In this document: positions 22,255 through 31,195 of the stretch, piece after piece
How positions within the stretch are numbered: position 1 is the first letter of the stretch
How the letters are laid out: every line of letters starts with the position of its first letter
Source: an uncultured Pelagibacteraceae bacterium
GTDB taxonomy: Bacteria > Pseudomonadota > Alphaproteobacteria > Pelagibacterales > Pelagibacteraceae
Reading direction: 5' to 3'
Length of the DNA: 55,481 nucleotides
Assembly: GCA_902604305.1 (NCBI GenBank)
Contig: CACKXS010000006.1
Coordinates: forward strand, 1-55,481
Notes under the pieces: model-generated
The model's database searches: none
The model's input: only the letters and a program-made list of their open reading frames with translations
What the model was told of the DNA's origin: nothing
Translations under genes and position numbers: made by a program

Positions 22255-22283
22255 TTGACCATAACTAATTCACAAGTTATACA
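22255..22283 (+). promoter_or_regulatory. Putative rpsT promoter
   Basis: TTGACC (22255-22260) and TATACA (22278-22283) are separated by exactly 17 bases, a good sigma70-type promoter. The predicted transcript start (about 22290) is only a few bases before the rpsT ATG at 22293. The message would then be leaderless or nearly so, and no Shine-Dalgarno sequence is visible. The boxes are seen directly; the start site is inferred. Confidence 0.6.
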
Positions 22284-22292
22284 AACGCGCTT

Positions 22293-22553
22293 ATGGCAAA
22301 TACAAAATCAGCAATTAAAAGAATAAGAAGAATAACCAAGCAAACAGCTGTAAATAAGTTAAGAAAGAGTAGATTTAGAAATAGTTTAAAAAAAATGAAT
22401 TCAATTTTAGTAAAAAAAAATAAAAAGGAAGCTTTAGCCTTCTTACCAAAATTAAATTCTGAATTAATGAAGATAGCAAAAACTGGCATAATCAAAAGGC
22501 AAAATGCCTCAAGAAATATTTCAAGAATTACAAAAAAAATTAACGCTCTATAA
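22293..22553 (+). CDS. rpsT: 30S ribosomal protein S20
   Basis: S20 binds 16S rRNA early in 30S assembly. The 86-residue, strongly basic, helical sequence starts MANTKSAIKRIRRITKQTAV and contains GIIKRQNASRNISRITKKI, both typical of S20. It has its own promoter directly upstream and lies between mutM and dnaA, a conserved alphaproteobacterial position. More than 300 bases without a gene separate it from dnaA. Confidence 0.96.
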   Translation: MANTKSAIKRIRRITKQTAVNKLRKSRFRNSLKKMNSILVKKNKKEALAFLPKLNSELMKIAKTGIIKRQNASRNISRITKKINAL

Positions 22554-22868
22554 TTTTTAAAATCAACTTCAAGTAGTTTAAATTTGTATTAAAGTAAATT
22601 TAAATTAAATTTTTAAAAAAAAATTTATTACAACTCTTAATATAAAAAAAACATACTAAATATAAAAGTAAATTTTAGTAAAGCACTATATGTAGATTAA
22701 AAACTTACACGTTAATAAAATTTTTTAAAATAAAAGTTATTTTAAAATTCAATTCTTCCGTTAGTTAATTTCAATTTAAAATTTTACAAGTGCAGATTTT
22801 ATTTTTTTTTAAGAATGTAAATAAACTTATTGCATTAACTATAGATAGGTTTTAATTGGACTTCTTCC
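22554..22868. other. Gene-free region upstream of dnaA
   Basis: This 315-bp gap is extremely AT-rich and is the longest gene-free stretch in the window. I found no ORF of note and no match to the DnaA box TTATNCACA on either strand. No convincing hairpin terminator follows rpsT. It must contain the dnaA promoter, but I cannot fix -35 and -10 boxes with confidence. A replication origin is not supported by visible boxes, although AT-rich unwinding DNA cannot be excluded. Confidence 0.5.
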
Positions 22869-24281
22869 ATGAAAAATATTTTAAACAAAAAACAAGACAA
22901 CTTTTCATTAAAAAAATTAGAATGGAAAAAAATCCAACATGATATGAGAGAAAAATTGGGAAATGATATATATGAATCTTGGTTAAAAAAAATTGATTTT
23001 GTTGAAGAATTTAACAATTATATATTAATTTCAGTATCTACAAGATTCATTAGAGATTGGATTACATCAAGATATTTAGATCAAATTTTGCAAATTGTAA
23101 AAATTCATAAGAAAGAAATTAATAGAATAGAATTTGCAATTCATGAGCAAAGAAAAGAAATAATCGATGTAGAAAACAAAACAGATGAAAAAAATGATAA
23201 TAAAAATGTTTCATTTATAAAAGATTCATTATTTCAATATAATAGAATTGACCCAAACAAAAATTTTGAAAATTTTATAATTGGCCAAAGTAACAAATTA
23301 GCTTTTGAAGCATCAAAAAAAGTTTCAGAGGAAATTTCTCATTATAATCCATTATATCTTTATGGTGGAGTTGGTATGGGAAAAACACATCTGCTAAATG
23401 CAATTGGTTTAAAACTTAAACCTCAACAAAAAGTAATGTTTATATCTGCAGAAAGATTTATGTATCACTTTGTGAAATCAATTAAATCTAATGAAATGGT
23501 AAAATTTAAAGACTATTTTAGAAATACAGATGTTTTACTAATTGATGATATTCAATTTATGAATGGCAAAGAAGCTATGCAGGAAGAGTTTTTTCATACT
23601 TTTAACGCACTTATTGATAAAGGTTCGCAAATAATCGTTTCATCCGATAGAGCGCCAAATAAATTATCACGAATTCAAGAAAGAATTAAATCTAGATTTT
23701 CTGGAGGCTTAGTTGTTGATATTCAAAATCCAGATTATGAACTAAGATATAAAATTGTCAAAGCCAAGTTAGACGAATTTAAATTAAATAATTCAATTTC
23801 GTTAAATCTTTCAGAGGAAATTCAAAAATTTATAAGTTCAGAAATTAGAACAAGTATCAGAGAGTTAGTGGGTGCATTAAATAGAATAATTTCTTTTTCA
23901 AGAATATATAATAAATTACCATCTCTGGCCGAAACAAAAACAATTTTAAAAGATCTATTAAATTTATCAGAAAATAAGGTAACTATTGATTTAATACAAA
24001 CAATCGTTTGCCAATTTTTTAAAATAAGCAAAAATGAAATGTTATCAGCAAGGAGATCAAGATATTTAGTTAGACCTAGACAAACGGCAATATATTTAGC
24101 TAAGCTTCTTACTTCAAAATCTTTGCCTGAAATTGGAAGATCGTTCTCCAATAGAGACCATACAACAGTTATTCATTCTGTTAAAACCATTGAAAGATTA
24201 AGACAAGAAGACAAAGAATTGAATTCTAATATTGATAATTTAAAGAATAAAATTCTATATAACAAAGCAAATGAAATTTAG
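22869..24281 (+). CDS. dnaA: Chromosomal replication initiator DnaA
   Basis: DnaA is the AAA+ ATPase that binds DnaA boxes and opens the origin. The N-terminal DnaB-loading domain (WKKIQHDMREKLGNDIYESW) is followed by a short linker and the AAA+ core with Walker A GGVGMGKTHLL and Walker B VLLIDDIQF. SRIQERIKSRFSGG follows, and the C-terminal DNA-binding domain carries RSFSNRDHTTVIHSVKTIE. The 470 residues are normal. dnaN follows with an 11-base overlap, so initiator and sliding clamp are translated from one message. Confidence 0.97.
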   Translation: MKNILNKKQDNFSLKKLEWKKIQHDMREKLGNDIYESWLKKIDFVEEFNNYILISVSTRFIRDWITSRYLDQILQIVKIHKKEINRIEFAIHEQRKEIIDVENKTDEKNDNKNVSFIKDSLFQYNRIDPNKNFENFIIGQSNKLAFEASKKVSEEISHYNPLYLYGGVGMGKTHLLNAIGLKLKPQQKVMFISAERFMYHFVKSIKSNEMVKFKDYFRNTDVLLIDDIQFMNGKEAMQEEFFHTFNALIDKGSQIIVSSDRAPNKLSRIQERIKSRFSGGLVVDIQNPDYELRYKIVKAKLDEFKLNNSISLNLSEEIQKFISSEIRTSIRELVGALNRIISFSRIYNKLPSLAETKTILKDLLNLSENKVTIDLIQTIVCQFFKISKNEMLSARRSRYLVRPRQTAIYLAKLLTSKSLPEIGRSFSNRDHTTVIHSVKTIERLRQEDKELNSNIDNLKNKILYNKANEI

Positions 24282-25383
24282 TTTAAATCAACAAGATCTT
24301 CAAAAATCATTGAATTATTGTCAGGGTGTTATTGAAAAAAGAAGCACTTTGCCAATATTATCAAATGTATTGCTCGATGCTTCTAATTCAGTGTTAACTA
24401 TAACAGCCACAGATTTAGATTTAATCTTTATTCATAAAATATTAAATGTAGAAATATCAGAAGAAGGCAAAACAACAACTTCCTCATCTATCATGTATGA
24501 TATTGTAAGAAAGTTTTCTTCTGGAAAAAAAATTAACTTTTCTAATGTTGAGGATAATAAAATTCATCTAGAGTCAGAAAAATCAAATTTTAATTTAAAT
24601 TGTATAAGTGCATCAGAATTTCCTTTAACAGATGAAAATTTTGATAAAAATGAATTTTCTATTAATTCAAAAAAATTACTTAAATTGTTAAATAAGTGTA
24701 AATTTTCAGTTTCAAATGATGAAACAAGACATTATTTAAGTGGTATTTTTTTTCATCAAACACAAAATGAAGATAAACATTTTTTAACAGCAGTAGCTAC
24801 AGACAGTCATAGAATGTCTATTTCTAAAGTAAGATTAAATGAGAAAATGGATTTTGAACCAATAATTCTTCCTAAAAAAACAATCTTTCAACTCTGTTCT
24901 TTACTTGAAGATTATGAAGGGGATGTAAAAATTTCTAACATAAAGTCAAAAATCAAATTTGAATTAAATAATAGTATTTTAATTTCAAAACTAATTGATG
25001 GAAAATTTCCAAATTATGTTCAGGTTATACCTAAAGAAAATCAAAAAAAATTACAAGTTGACTTAAAAACTTTTTTAGATTCTGTTGATAGAGTCGCTTC
25101 GGTTTCACTGGATAAGAAAGATGGAGTGAAGTTTGGTTTAAAAAAAAATATTCTAAATCTTTCTGTTAATAATACAAATAGTGGAGATGGAGAAGAAAAT
25201 TTAAGTGTTAAATTTGAGTATGATTTAGATATAAGTTTTAATTCTAGATATTTAATTGATGTAGCTTCCCAATTAGATGGAGACAGTATAGAAATATATT
25301 TTAAAGACAGTGGTTCACCTGCATTAATTAGAGACCCGAGTGATTTTGATAGTATTTTTGTTGTAATGCCAATGAAGGGTTAG
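24271..25383 (+). CDS. dnaN: DNA polymerase III sliding clamp (beta subunit)
   Basis: The beta clamp tethers polymerase III to DNA. The N-terminal MKFSLNQQDLQKSLNYCQGV and VIEKRSTLPILSNVLLDA stretches and the central ATDSHRMSI motif are typical, and it ends in the conserved VVMPMKG (usually MPMR). The 370 residues fit three clamp domains. It starts inside the end of dnaA and is convergent with plsC, overlapping it by four bases. recF, often next in other bacteria, is not adjacent. Confidence 0.96.
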   Translation: MKFSLNQQDLQKSLNYCQGVIEKRSTLPILSNVLLDASNSVLTITATDLDLIFIHKILNVEISEEGKTTTSSSIMYDIVRKFSSGKKINFSNVEDNKIHLESEKSNFNLNCISASEFPLTDENFDKNEFSINSKKLLKLLNKCKFSVSNDETRHYLSGIFFHQTQNEDKHFLTAVATDSHRMSISKVRLNEKMDFEPIILPKKTIFQLCSLLEDYEGDVKISNIKSKIKFELNNSILISKLIDGKFPNYVQVIPKENQKKLQVDLKTFLDSVDRVASVSLDKKDGVKFGLKKNILNLSVNNTNSGDGEENLSVKFEYDLDISFNSRYLIDVASQLDGDSIEIYFKDSGSPALIRDPSDFDSIFVVMPMKG

Positions 25384-26081
25384 TTAATTCTATCTATTTC
25401 TTCATAAATATTTTTTTGAAGCAACTTAATAAATTCATCTGGATTAATGCCAGGATTAATGGGATCTAGAATAGAAACTGTTAATGTTTTATTTGAACTT
25501 AATGTTCCCTTTTTCGGCCATATACTTCCAGAATTAAGTGCAACTGGTTGGCAGAAGATATTTAATTCTTCATAAATTCTTTTAACACCTTTTTTAAATG
25601 GCGATCTATCTGATACATCCAAACGAGTAGCTTGAGGAAAGATAATTATAGGTCTATTTGAATTGTTTACATGATTTTTTATTTGCTCTGAAAAACCTAA
25701 ATTTTCTTTTGTAATTTTATTTCTATCTATTGGAATAGATCCTATTTTTTTTAAATGCCAACCAAAAATTGGTATTCTTAATAATTCTTTTTTAAGAATA
25801 AATACTGGCGAATTAAAAAGTGATTGTAAAAAGAAGGTTTCAAATTGTGATTGATGGGCGCATGCTATAAAAAATTTTTTGTTATTTAAAATTTTTTCTT
25901 TTCCACTGACTATTACTTTTGTTGATAAAAATATTTCCAAACAAAATTTAGACCAAATACCTAAAAGTTTACCTCCAAAAATTGTAATTTTTTGAGGTAG
26001 AAATAATGCTGGTAAGAAAAATATACAGACAAAAATAGCACCAAAGTAAAAAAAAAATAGAAAAAGTGTTCTTTTAATCAT
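25380..26081 (-). CDS. plsC: 1-acyl-sn-glycerol-3-phosphate acyltransferase
   Basis: PlsC acylates lysophosphatidic acid to phosphatidic acid at the inner membrane. An N-terminal hydrophobic segment is followed by block I as HQSQFET (an H-x4-E variant of the usual H-x4-D, seen in other alphaproteobacterial PlsC), then GSIPIDRN and FPQATRLDVSD, which replaces the usual FPEGTR. CQPVALNSGSIWPK is block IV-like. The 233 residues are usual. It lies nine bases after lysA on the same strand, probably the last gene of the argH-lptM-lysA-plsC run. Confidence 0.88.
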   Translation of the reverse strand: MIKRTLFLFFFYFGAIFVCIFFLPALFLPQKITIFGGKLLGIWSKFCLEIFLSTKVIVSGKEKILNNKKFFIACAHQSQFETFFLQSLFNSPVFILKKELLRIPIFGWHLKKIGSIPIDRNKITKENLGFSEQIKNHVNNSNRPIIIFPQATRLDVSDRSPFKKGVKRIYEELNIFCQPVALNSGSIWPKKGTLSSNKTLTVSILDPINPGINPDEFIKLLQKNIYEEIDRIN

Positions 26082-26090
26082 TTATTAAAG

Positions 26091-27305
26091 TTAAATAATA
26101 TTATTTAACTTTTGTCTTTTAGTTATAATTTTTGCCAAATTTTTATTTATTAGAATCTCTGCAGGTTTTGGTCTTAAATTATAATTAGAACTTAAAACCA
26201 TTCCATATGCTCCAACATCACAAATTACAACTATATCCTTTTGATTTATTTTTTGATAATTTCTAATATTTAAAAATTTATCAGTAGTTTCACATATTGG
26301 TCCAACAAATTCATGTTTTTTTGATACTTTTTGTCTATTTAATTTAGAAGGAACAATTCTATGTTTTGCACCATATAATGCTGGTCTTATTAAATCATTC
26401 ATAGCAGAGTCTAATATGACAAAATTTTTTGAATTTGTTTTTTTGATATATATTATTTTTGAAATTAAATAACCTGCATTACCAATAATTGATCTTCCTG
26501 GTTCAAAAATTATCTTTGAATTATTTTTTTTTAAAAAAGATTTTATTAATTTGTTATATTTTAGGTAATTAAGTTTTTTAGAATTGTTTTTGTATTGTAT
26601 TCCCATACCTCCACCTAAATCTATATATTTAAATTTATATTTTGATTGTTGTATTATTTTATTAACTGCATTCAGCATATTTTTATAAGGAATGTGACTA
26701 GTTATTTGACTACCAATATGAACACTTAAACAAATAATATTAACAAATTTTGATTCTTTATATTTTTTAAGTATCTCTAAAAATTTATTTTTAATTAATC
26801 CAAATTTATTTTCTTTTCTACCTGTAGAAATTTTTTTTAATGTTTTAGCATCTGTATCTGGATTAAATCTTATACCAATATTTATTTTCTTTTTTATTTT
26901 TTTGGCAATTTTTTCAATTTCCATGATTTCATTTTCTGACTCAGTATTTATTAATAAAATTTTTTTACTTATTGCAAATTTAAGTTCATCTACAGTTTTA
27001 CCAACACCAGAAAAAACTATTTTTTCTGGTTTTATTTTAGCTTTTAAAACTCTGGTAAGTTCTCCTTTTGAAACAACATCTGCTCCTAGTCCAAATTTAT
27101 TTATTAAACTTAGGATTTTTAAATTAGAATTAGATTTTACTGAAAAACAAATTAAAGGGTTTATAGTTTTAAAGTTTTTTTTAAAACTATTAATATTATC
27201 TTTTATTTTGTTGTATGAATAAACATACAATGGTGTATCAAATTGCCTTGCTAATCTTTCAGCACTAACATTTTCGATGTATAGATGCCTTTTTTTATAT
27301 TTCAT
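26091..27305 (-). CDS. lysA: Diaminopimelate decarboxylase
   Basis: LysA decarboxylates meso-diaminopimelate to lysine using PLP. The alanine-racemase-like barrel includes the PLP lysine in CFSVKSNSN, the HIGSQI stretch, the glycine-rich DLGGGMGIQY loop and EPGRSIIGNAGYL. GPICETTDKFL carries the conserved substrate-binding Cys and Glu. The 404 residues are normal. Its ATG shares one base with the stop of the small lipoprotein gene, and argH precedes that, an order known from other alphaproteobacteria. Confidence 0.95.
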   Translation of the reverse strand: MKYKKRHLYIENVSAERLARQFDTPLYVYSYNKIKDNINSFKKNFKTINPLICFSVKSNSNLKILSLINKFGLGADVVSKGELTRVLKAKIKPEKIVFSGVGKTVDELKFAISKKILLINTESENEIMEIEKIAKKIKKKINIGIRFNPDTDAKTLKKISTGRKENKFGLIKNKFLEILKKYKESKFVNIICLSVHIGSQITSHIPYKNMLNAVNKIIQQSKYKFKYIDLGGGMGIQYKNNSKKLNYLKYNKLIKSFLKKNNSKIIFEPGRSIIGNAGYLISKIIYIKKTNSKNFVILDSAMNDLIRPALYGAKHRIVPSKLNRQKVSKKHEFVGPICETTDKFLNIRNYQKINQKDIVVICDVGAYGMVLSSNYNLRPKPAEILINKNLAKIITKRQKLNNII

Positions 27306-27427
27306 TAAATTATATTTTTTTGATTAATATATTTATATTTACTTTCTTTGTATTCAGGGTCAGCTTTTTTTCCACATGAAACAACGATAATTAAAAGAGT
27401 AATAGCTAACAATATTTTTTTTATCAT
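27305..27427 (-). CDS. lptM: Small LptM-like lipoprotein (40 residues)
   Basis: This is a 40-codon frame with ATG at 27425-27427, overlapping the argH stop as ATGA, and TAA at 27305-27307, overlapping the lysA ATG. The product has a basic start (MIKK), a hydrophobic segment (ILLAITLLIIVV), and a lipobox ending VVSCGKKADPE, so Cys18 should be lipidated. The C-G-x-K-x-x-P pattern after the lipobox resembles LptM/YifL, a tiny outer-membrane lipoprotein that assists LptD maturation. A short lipoprotein between argH and lysA is a known alphaproteobacterial arrangement. The assignment to LptM is by motif and context only. Confidence 0.75.
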   Translation of the reverse strand: MIKKILLAITLLIIVVSCGKKADPEYKESKYKYINQKNII

Positions 27428-28818
27428 TCTGATTCTTTTTTATACTTTTTTATCATTTTCTTAACATTTTCAAAAGATGTACCACCATATGATTTTTTTG
27501 ATTTTATTGAATTTTCTAAATCAAATACTTTTAAAATATCCTCATTAAGTGTTGGTTCTATTTTTTTTAACTCTTTTAAAGTTAAATCATTTAATTTTAT
27601 TTTTTTTCTTTCTACATAATTTACAATTTTAGATGTTATTTGATATGATTTTCTAAATGGAAAACCGTAAAATTTAACAATGTAATCTGCTACATCTGTT
27701 GAAGTTGTATAGCCTATATTAGCCAATTCATACATCCTTTTTTTATTTGGAGTAAAATTATTTAATATTTCTTTAAGAATTAAAATTGAATTTTTAATTT
27801 GATCAAATGAGTTAAATACAAGCTCCTTATCTTCTTGCATATCTTTAAAATAAGAAAGTGGCAATCCTTTTAAAATAGTAAGCATTGAAAATAAATTACC
27901 AAAACTAATTCCTGTTTTTCCCCTTAAGTATTCTAGTGGATCTGGATTTTTTTTTTGTGGCATTATAGAAGATCCAGTTACCACTTTATCATGTAGGTTA
28001 ACTAATTTGAAAGCATCAGAATTCCATATAATAAATTCTTCTGCTAATCTTGATATATGCGTAGAACAAACAGAAACTGAATATAAAAAATCTAGCACAA
28101 AATCTCTATCTGAAACTGTATCGATTGAATTATTTGTTGGATTTTTAAATTTTAATTTTTTTGATGTATATTTTCTGTCTATATTAAAACTTGTTCCTGC
28201 AAGCGCAGCGACACCAAGAGGGTTTTCAGATAAATTTTCCAAATTATTTTTGAATCTTTTTTTATCTCTTTTAAACATTTCTACATAAGCTAATAAGTAA
28301 TGTGCGAAGGATATGGGTTGAGCATTTTTTAAATGTGTGAAACCAGGCATTATAGTTTTAACATTCTTTTCTGCATTCTTAACAAAAATATTTATTAACT
28401 CGTTCAGTTGTTTAATTATTTCACTAGTTGAATTTCTTAACCAGAGTTTAAAATCAGTAATGACCTGATCATTTCTTGATCTTGCAGTATGGATATATCC
28501 TGCGTCATCTCCAATAATCTCAAATAACCTATTTTCAATATTCATATGAATATCTTCAAGATTAGAATTAAAATTAAATTTCTTTTTAATAATTTCATTT
28601 CTTATTCTATTTAATCCCCAAATTATTTTATTCTTAATTTTGAATGATATAATTTTTTGTTTAAATAACATTTCAACATGAGCAATAGACCCCTGAATAT
28701 CTTCTTTAAATAGTCTTTTATCAACATCAATAGAACTTCCGACTTTTTTGAAAATTGATGATGTATCTTTCTTTATTCTTGTATTCCAAATAGCCTTATT
28801 GTTTTTATTTTGTGCCAT
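27424..28818 (-). CDS. argH: Argininosuccinate lyase
   Basis: ArgH splits argininosuccinate into arginine and fumarate, the last step of arginine synthesis. The fumarase/aspartase superfamily signature GSSIMPQKKNPDPLE is present. TARSRNDQVITDFKLW and GFTHLKNAQPISFAHYL carry the conserved residues around the active-site His. The 464 residues match the family. It starts the minus-strand run argH-lptM-lysA-plsC and is divergent from the TlpA-like gene, with 23 bases between the two chosen starts. Confidence 0.96.
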   Translation of the reverse strand: MAQNKNNKAIWNTRIKKDTSSIFKKVGSSIDVDKRLFKEDIQGSIAHVEMLFKQKIISFKIKNKIIWGLNRIRNEIIKKKFNFNSNLEDIHMNIENRLFEIIGDDAGYIHTARSRNDQVITDFKLWLRNSTSEIIKQLNELINIFVKNAEKNVKTIMPGFTHLKNAQPISFAHYLLAYVEMFKRDKKRFKNNLENLSENPLGVAALAGTSFNIDRKYTSKKLKFKNPTNNSIDTVSDRDFVLDFLYSVSVCSTHISRLAEEFIIWNSDAFKLVNLHDKVVTGSSIMPQKKNPDPLEYLRGKTGISFGNLFSMLTILKGLPLSYFKDMQEDKELVFNSFDQIKNSILILKEILNNFTPNKKRMYELANIGYTTSTDVADYIVKFYGFPFRKSYQITSKIVNYVERKKIKLNDLTLKELKKIEPTLNEDILKVFDLENSIKSKKSYGGTSFENVKKMIKKYKKESE

Positions 28819-28841
28819 GTTATGTAACTATACCTCTTAGT

Positions 28842-29372
28842 ATGAAATTATTAACATTAAAATTTATTATAATTTTTATATATCTAATATCATCAAGCTC
28901 ATCTTATGCAATACAAACTCCAAATTTGAAAAATTTAGTTATACATAAAGATCCAAAAAAACTTGAAAAAATAAATTTTAAAAATATACATAATGAAACT
29001 ATTAATTTAAATAAGTTCAAAAATTCATTAATTATTATAAATTTCTGGGCAACTTGGTGCGTTCCATGTTTAGAAGAAATGCCTTCTTTGAATAGATTAC
29101 AAGCAGATACAAGTTTTAATAATTTGCAAATAATACCAATTAACGTTGGCAGAGAAAATATTGAAAAATCTAAAAGTTTTTATGAAAGGTTAAATATAAA
29201 TAATTTAGAAATTTACTTTGATAAAAATATAGAATTAGCAAACAAGTTTTTATTAAGAGGATTGCCAACTACTATATTTGTAAATAAAAAAGGAGAAGAA
29301 TTTGCTCGTATAATAGGATTTGTTAATTTTGATGATAAAAAAATTATAAAATGGCTTCAAAAATATGACTAA
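28842..29372 (+). CDS. TlpA-like periplasmic thioredoxin-fold protein
   Basis: This is a thiol-disulfide oxidoreductase of the TlpA/ResA type. I place the start at ATG 28842 because the next residues (MKLLTLKFIIIFIYLIS) form a signal peptide or anchor; the in-frame GTG at 28812 lies inside argH and adds only polar residues. The redox motif is WATWCVPCLEEMP, with CxxC. The cis-proline loop is GLPTTIFV. With this start it has 176 residues. It probably reduces periplasmic cysteines, for example in cytochrome maturation. The disulfide-forming counterpart dsbB lies 2 kb away. Confidence 0.88.
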   Translation: MKLLTLKFIIIFIYLISSSSSYAIQTPNLKNLVIHKDPKKLEKINFKNIHNETINLNKFKNSLIIINFWATWCVPCLEEMPSLNRLQADTSFNNLQIIPINVGRENIEKSKSFYERLNINNLEIYFDKNIELANKFLLRGLPTTIFVNKKGEEFARIIGFVNFDDKKIIKWLQKYD

Positions 29373-29386
29373 AATATTTTATACTT

Positions 29387-30040
29387 ATGAAATTTAGTTT
29401 AGACACAAAAATTATTAGACCAGAAAATAATAATATTAAAAATGCTGTAATTTTACTCCATGGTTATGGAGGAGATGGCAATGATATAAGTGCAATAACA
29501 TTGAATTGGAAAAGGTTTTTACCTGAAACAATATTTTTATGTCCTAATGGACATGAAGCATGTCCAATAAATCCACATGGTTTTCAATGGTTTGATTTAG
29601 AAAAAGACAATCCATCATATATTCTTGAAGAAACAATTAAATCAGAAAAAAAATTAAATTTTTTTATAAATGAAATTAAGTCTGAGTTTAACTTAAATAA
29701 TTCTGAAATTTGTTTGTCAGGATTTAGTCAAGGCAGCATGATTTCTATAAATTTAGGTTTAATAGCAGAAGAGAATTTTAATTGTATAGTAGGATTTTCA
29801 GGAAAAATAATTGATAAAGAAAATATTTCTAAAAGGATTAAATCAAAAACAAAAATGCTTTTGATTCATGGAGATCAAGATGTAGTTGTGCCTCCAAATA
29901 GTTTATTAGAAGCAAAAGATTTCTTAATTAGACATAAAGTAAATGTTGAAACAAAAATGATTGTTAATTGTGGTCATCATATTCCTATTGAAGCTTCAAG
30001 TCATGCACTAAATTATATAAAAAAAAACTTATATATTTAA
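29387..30040 (+). CDS. Alpha/beta-hydrolase carboxylesterase (YpfH/phospholipase family)
   Basis: This is a 217-residue serine hydrolase of the short-chain carboxylesterase family. The nucleophile elbow is LSGFSQGSM, the acid residue lies in IHGDQDVVVPPNS, and the His in NCGHHIPIE. An oxyanion-hole region reads LLHGYGGDGND near the N-terminus. There is no signal peptide. The substrate cannot be told from sequence; relatives hydrolyse short acyl esters or lysophospholipids. It follows the TlpA-like gene by 14 bases on the same strand. Confidence 0.88.
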   Translation: MKFSLDTKIIRPENNNIKNAVILLHGYGGDGNDISAITLNWKRFLPETIFLCPNGHEACPINPHGFQWFDLEKDNPSYILEETIKSEKKLNFFINEIKSEFNLNNSEICLSGFSQGSMISINLGLIAEENFNCIVGFSGKIIDKENISKRIKSKTKMLLIHGDQDVVVPPNSLLEAKDFLIRHKVNVETKMIVNCGHHIPIEASSHALNYIKKNLYI

Positions 30041-30091
30041 TTAATATTTTGTACCATTGATTAATAAAACTAATTAAGCTAATCTTAATTG

Positions 30092-30661
30092 ATGAATAAC
30101 ACTCTTGATACAAATATATCTTTGGAAAAGTGTCCTGCTCTTGTATTAAATGCAGATTATAGACCTTTAAGTTATTATCCACTTTCATTATGGTGCTGGC
30201 AAGATTCTATAAAATCAGTTTTTTTAGATAGAGTATCAATAGTAAGTTATTACGATAGGATAATTAGAAGTCCTTCATTTAGTATGAAACTCCCAAGCGT
30301 AATCGCTTTAAAAAGCTATATAAGACCGCAAGCAAATCCAAATTTCACAAGATTCAATGTTTTTTTGAGAGATAAATTTTCATGTCAATATTGTGGAGAT
30401 AAAAAAGAATTAACATTTGATCACTTACTTCCAAGATCGAAAGGTGGCAAAACTAACTGGGACAATGTAGTTACAGCTTGCTCTGCATGTAACGTTCAAA
30501 AAGGAGGAAGATTACTTAAGTTTTCTGGAATGACTCTAAATCAAAAGCCATATCAACCTACAACAGAAGATTTACATAAAAATGGAAAAAATTTTCCACC
30601 TAATTTCTTACATAAAAGTTGGATAGATTATTTATATTGGGATGTAGAGTTAGAACCTTAA
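30092..30661 (+). CDS. HNH endonuclease-domain protein
   Basis: I choose ATG 30092 over the TTG one codon earlier, giving 189 residues. The first half (LVLNADYRPLSYYPLSLWCW) is the conserved N-terminal region of a common bacterial HNH family. The second half is the HNH nuclease module: CQYCG, then LTFDHLLPRSKGG, NWDNVVTACSACN. Two CxxC pairs bind zinc and the His-Asn residues form the active site. Members are stand-alone chromosomal proteins of unknown cellular role. It is convergent with coq7, with stop codons adjacent. Confidence 0.88.
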   Translation: MNNTLDTNISLEKCPALVLNADYRPLSYYPLSLWCWQDSIKSVFLDRVSIVSYYDRIIRSPSFSMKLPSVIALKSYIRPQANPNFTRFNVFLRDKFSCQYCGDKKELTFDHLLPRSKGGKTNWDNVVTACSACNVQKGGRLLKFSGMTLNQKPYQPTTEDLHKNGKNFPPNFLHKSWIDYLYWDVELEP

Positions 30662-31195
30662 TTAAATTTTTTCAGAAATAACTATTGCAATTTTAGATCC
30701 TGTCTTAATGACTTTATCCATTAAAGAATAAAAACCTTTTTTGGTTGCACCTTCTTCATACGCAATATTTTTATGATGCAGTTCGTCTTCTCTAAATTTT
30801 ATTATTTTACTTTTAAGTTCTTTTTCATCATTTGTTAATTGGTTAATTTGATTTTGATAATGCTCATCAATTACTTCTTCAACTGAGGCAGTGCATAACA
30901 TGGTTGCTTTCTGCCCCATTAAAGTAGAACCAAAACCGATTCCCACACCTAACAAATCCCATAAAGGTAAAAATTTTGTAGGTTTAATATTTCTTTTTCT
31001 AATTTCATTTTCAAAATAATTGCAGTGTTCTAGCTCATGAATTTGCATTTGCTCAACTTTTTTCTTTAGTTTATCATTTTTTATAATAGTGTTTAATGCT
31101 AAAAGCTGCCCTTCATAAATTTTAATTGCTCCCCTCTCTCCCGCATGATCTACTCTAATAAATTCTTCTATTTTATTTTTATCTGCTTTTTTCAT
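30662..31195 (-). CDS. coq7: Demethoxyubiquinone hydroxylase (Coq7)
   Basis: Coq7 is a di-iron monooxygenase that adds the last hydroxyl group of ubiquinone. The iron ligands are arranged in the family pattern: the first Glu in RVDHAGERGAIKIYEGQ, ExxH in IHELEH, Glu in VEEVIDEHY, and ExxH in EDELHH. The 177 residues match the short bacterial form. The start overlaps the dsbB gene by 17 bases. It forms a minus-strand group with dsbB and the DedA-like gene. Coq7 makes the quinone that DsbB reduces, which may explain the linkage. Confidence 0.95.
   Translation of the reverse strand: MKKADKNKIEEFIRVDHAGERGAIKIYEGQLLALNTIIKNDKLKKKVEQMQIHELEHCNYFENEIRKRNIKPTKFLPLWDLLGVGIGFGSTLMGQKATMLCTASVEEVIDEHYQNQINQLTNDEKELKSKIIKFREDELHHKNIAYEEGATKKGFYSLMDKVIKTGSKIAIVISEKI

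Noticed and set aside
22765-22779. CtrA-like site TTAA-N7-TTAA upstream of dnaA
   Set aside because: The spacing matches the CtrA consensus, but in DNA this AT-rich such matches are expected by chance and no second site or context supports it.
22554-22868. Chromosomal origin next to dnaA
   Set aside because: No DnaA boxes are visible on either strand, and alphaproteobacterial origins are often located away from dnaA.
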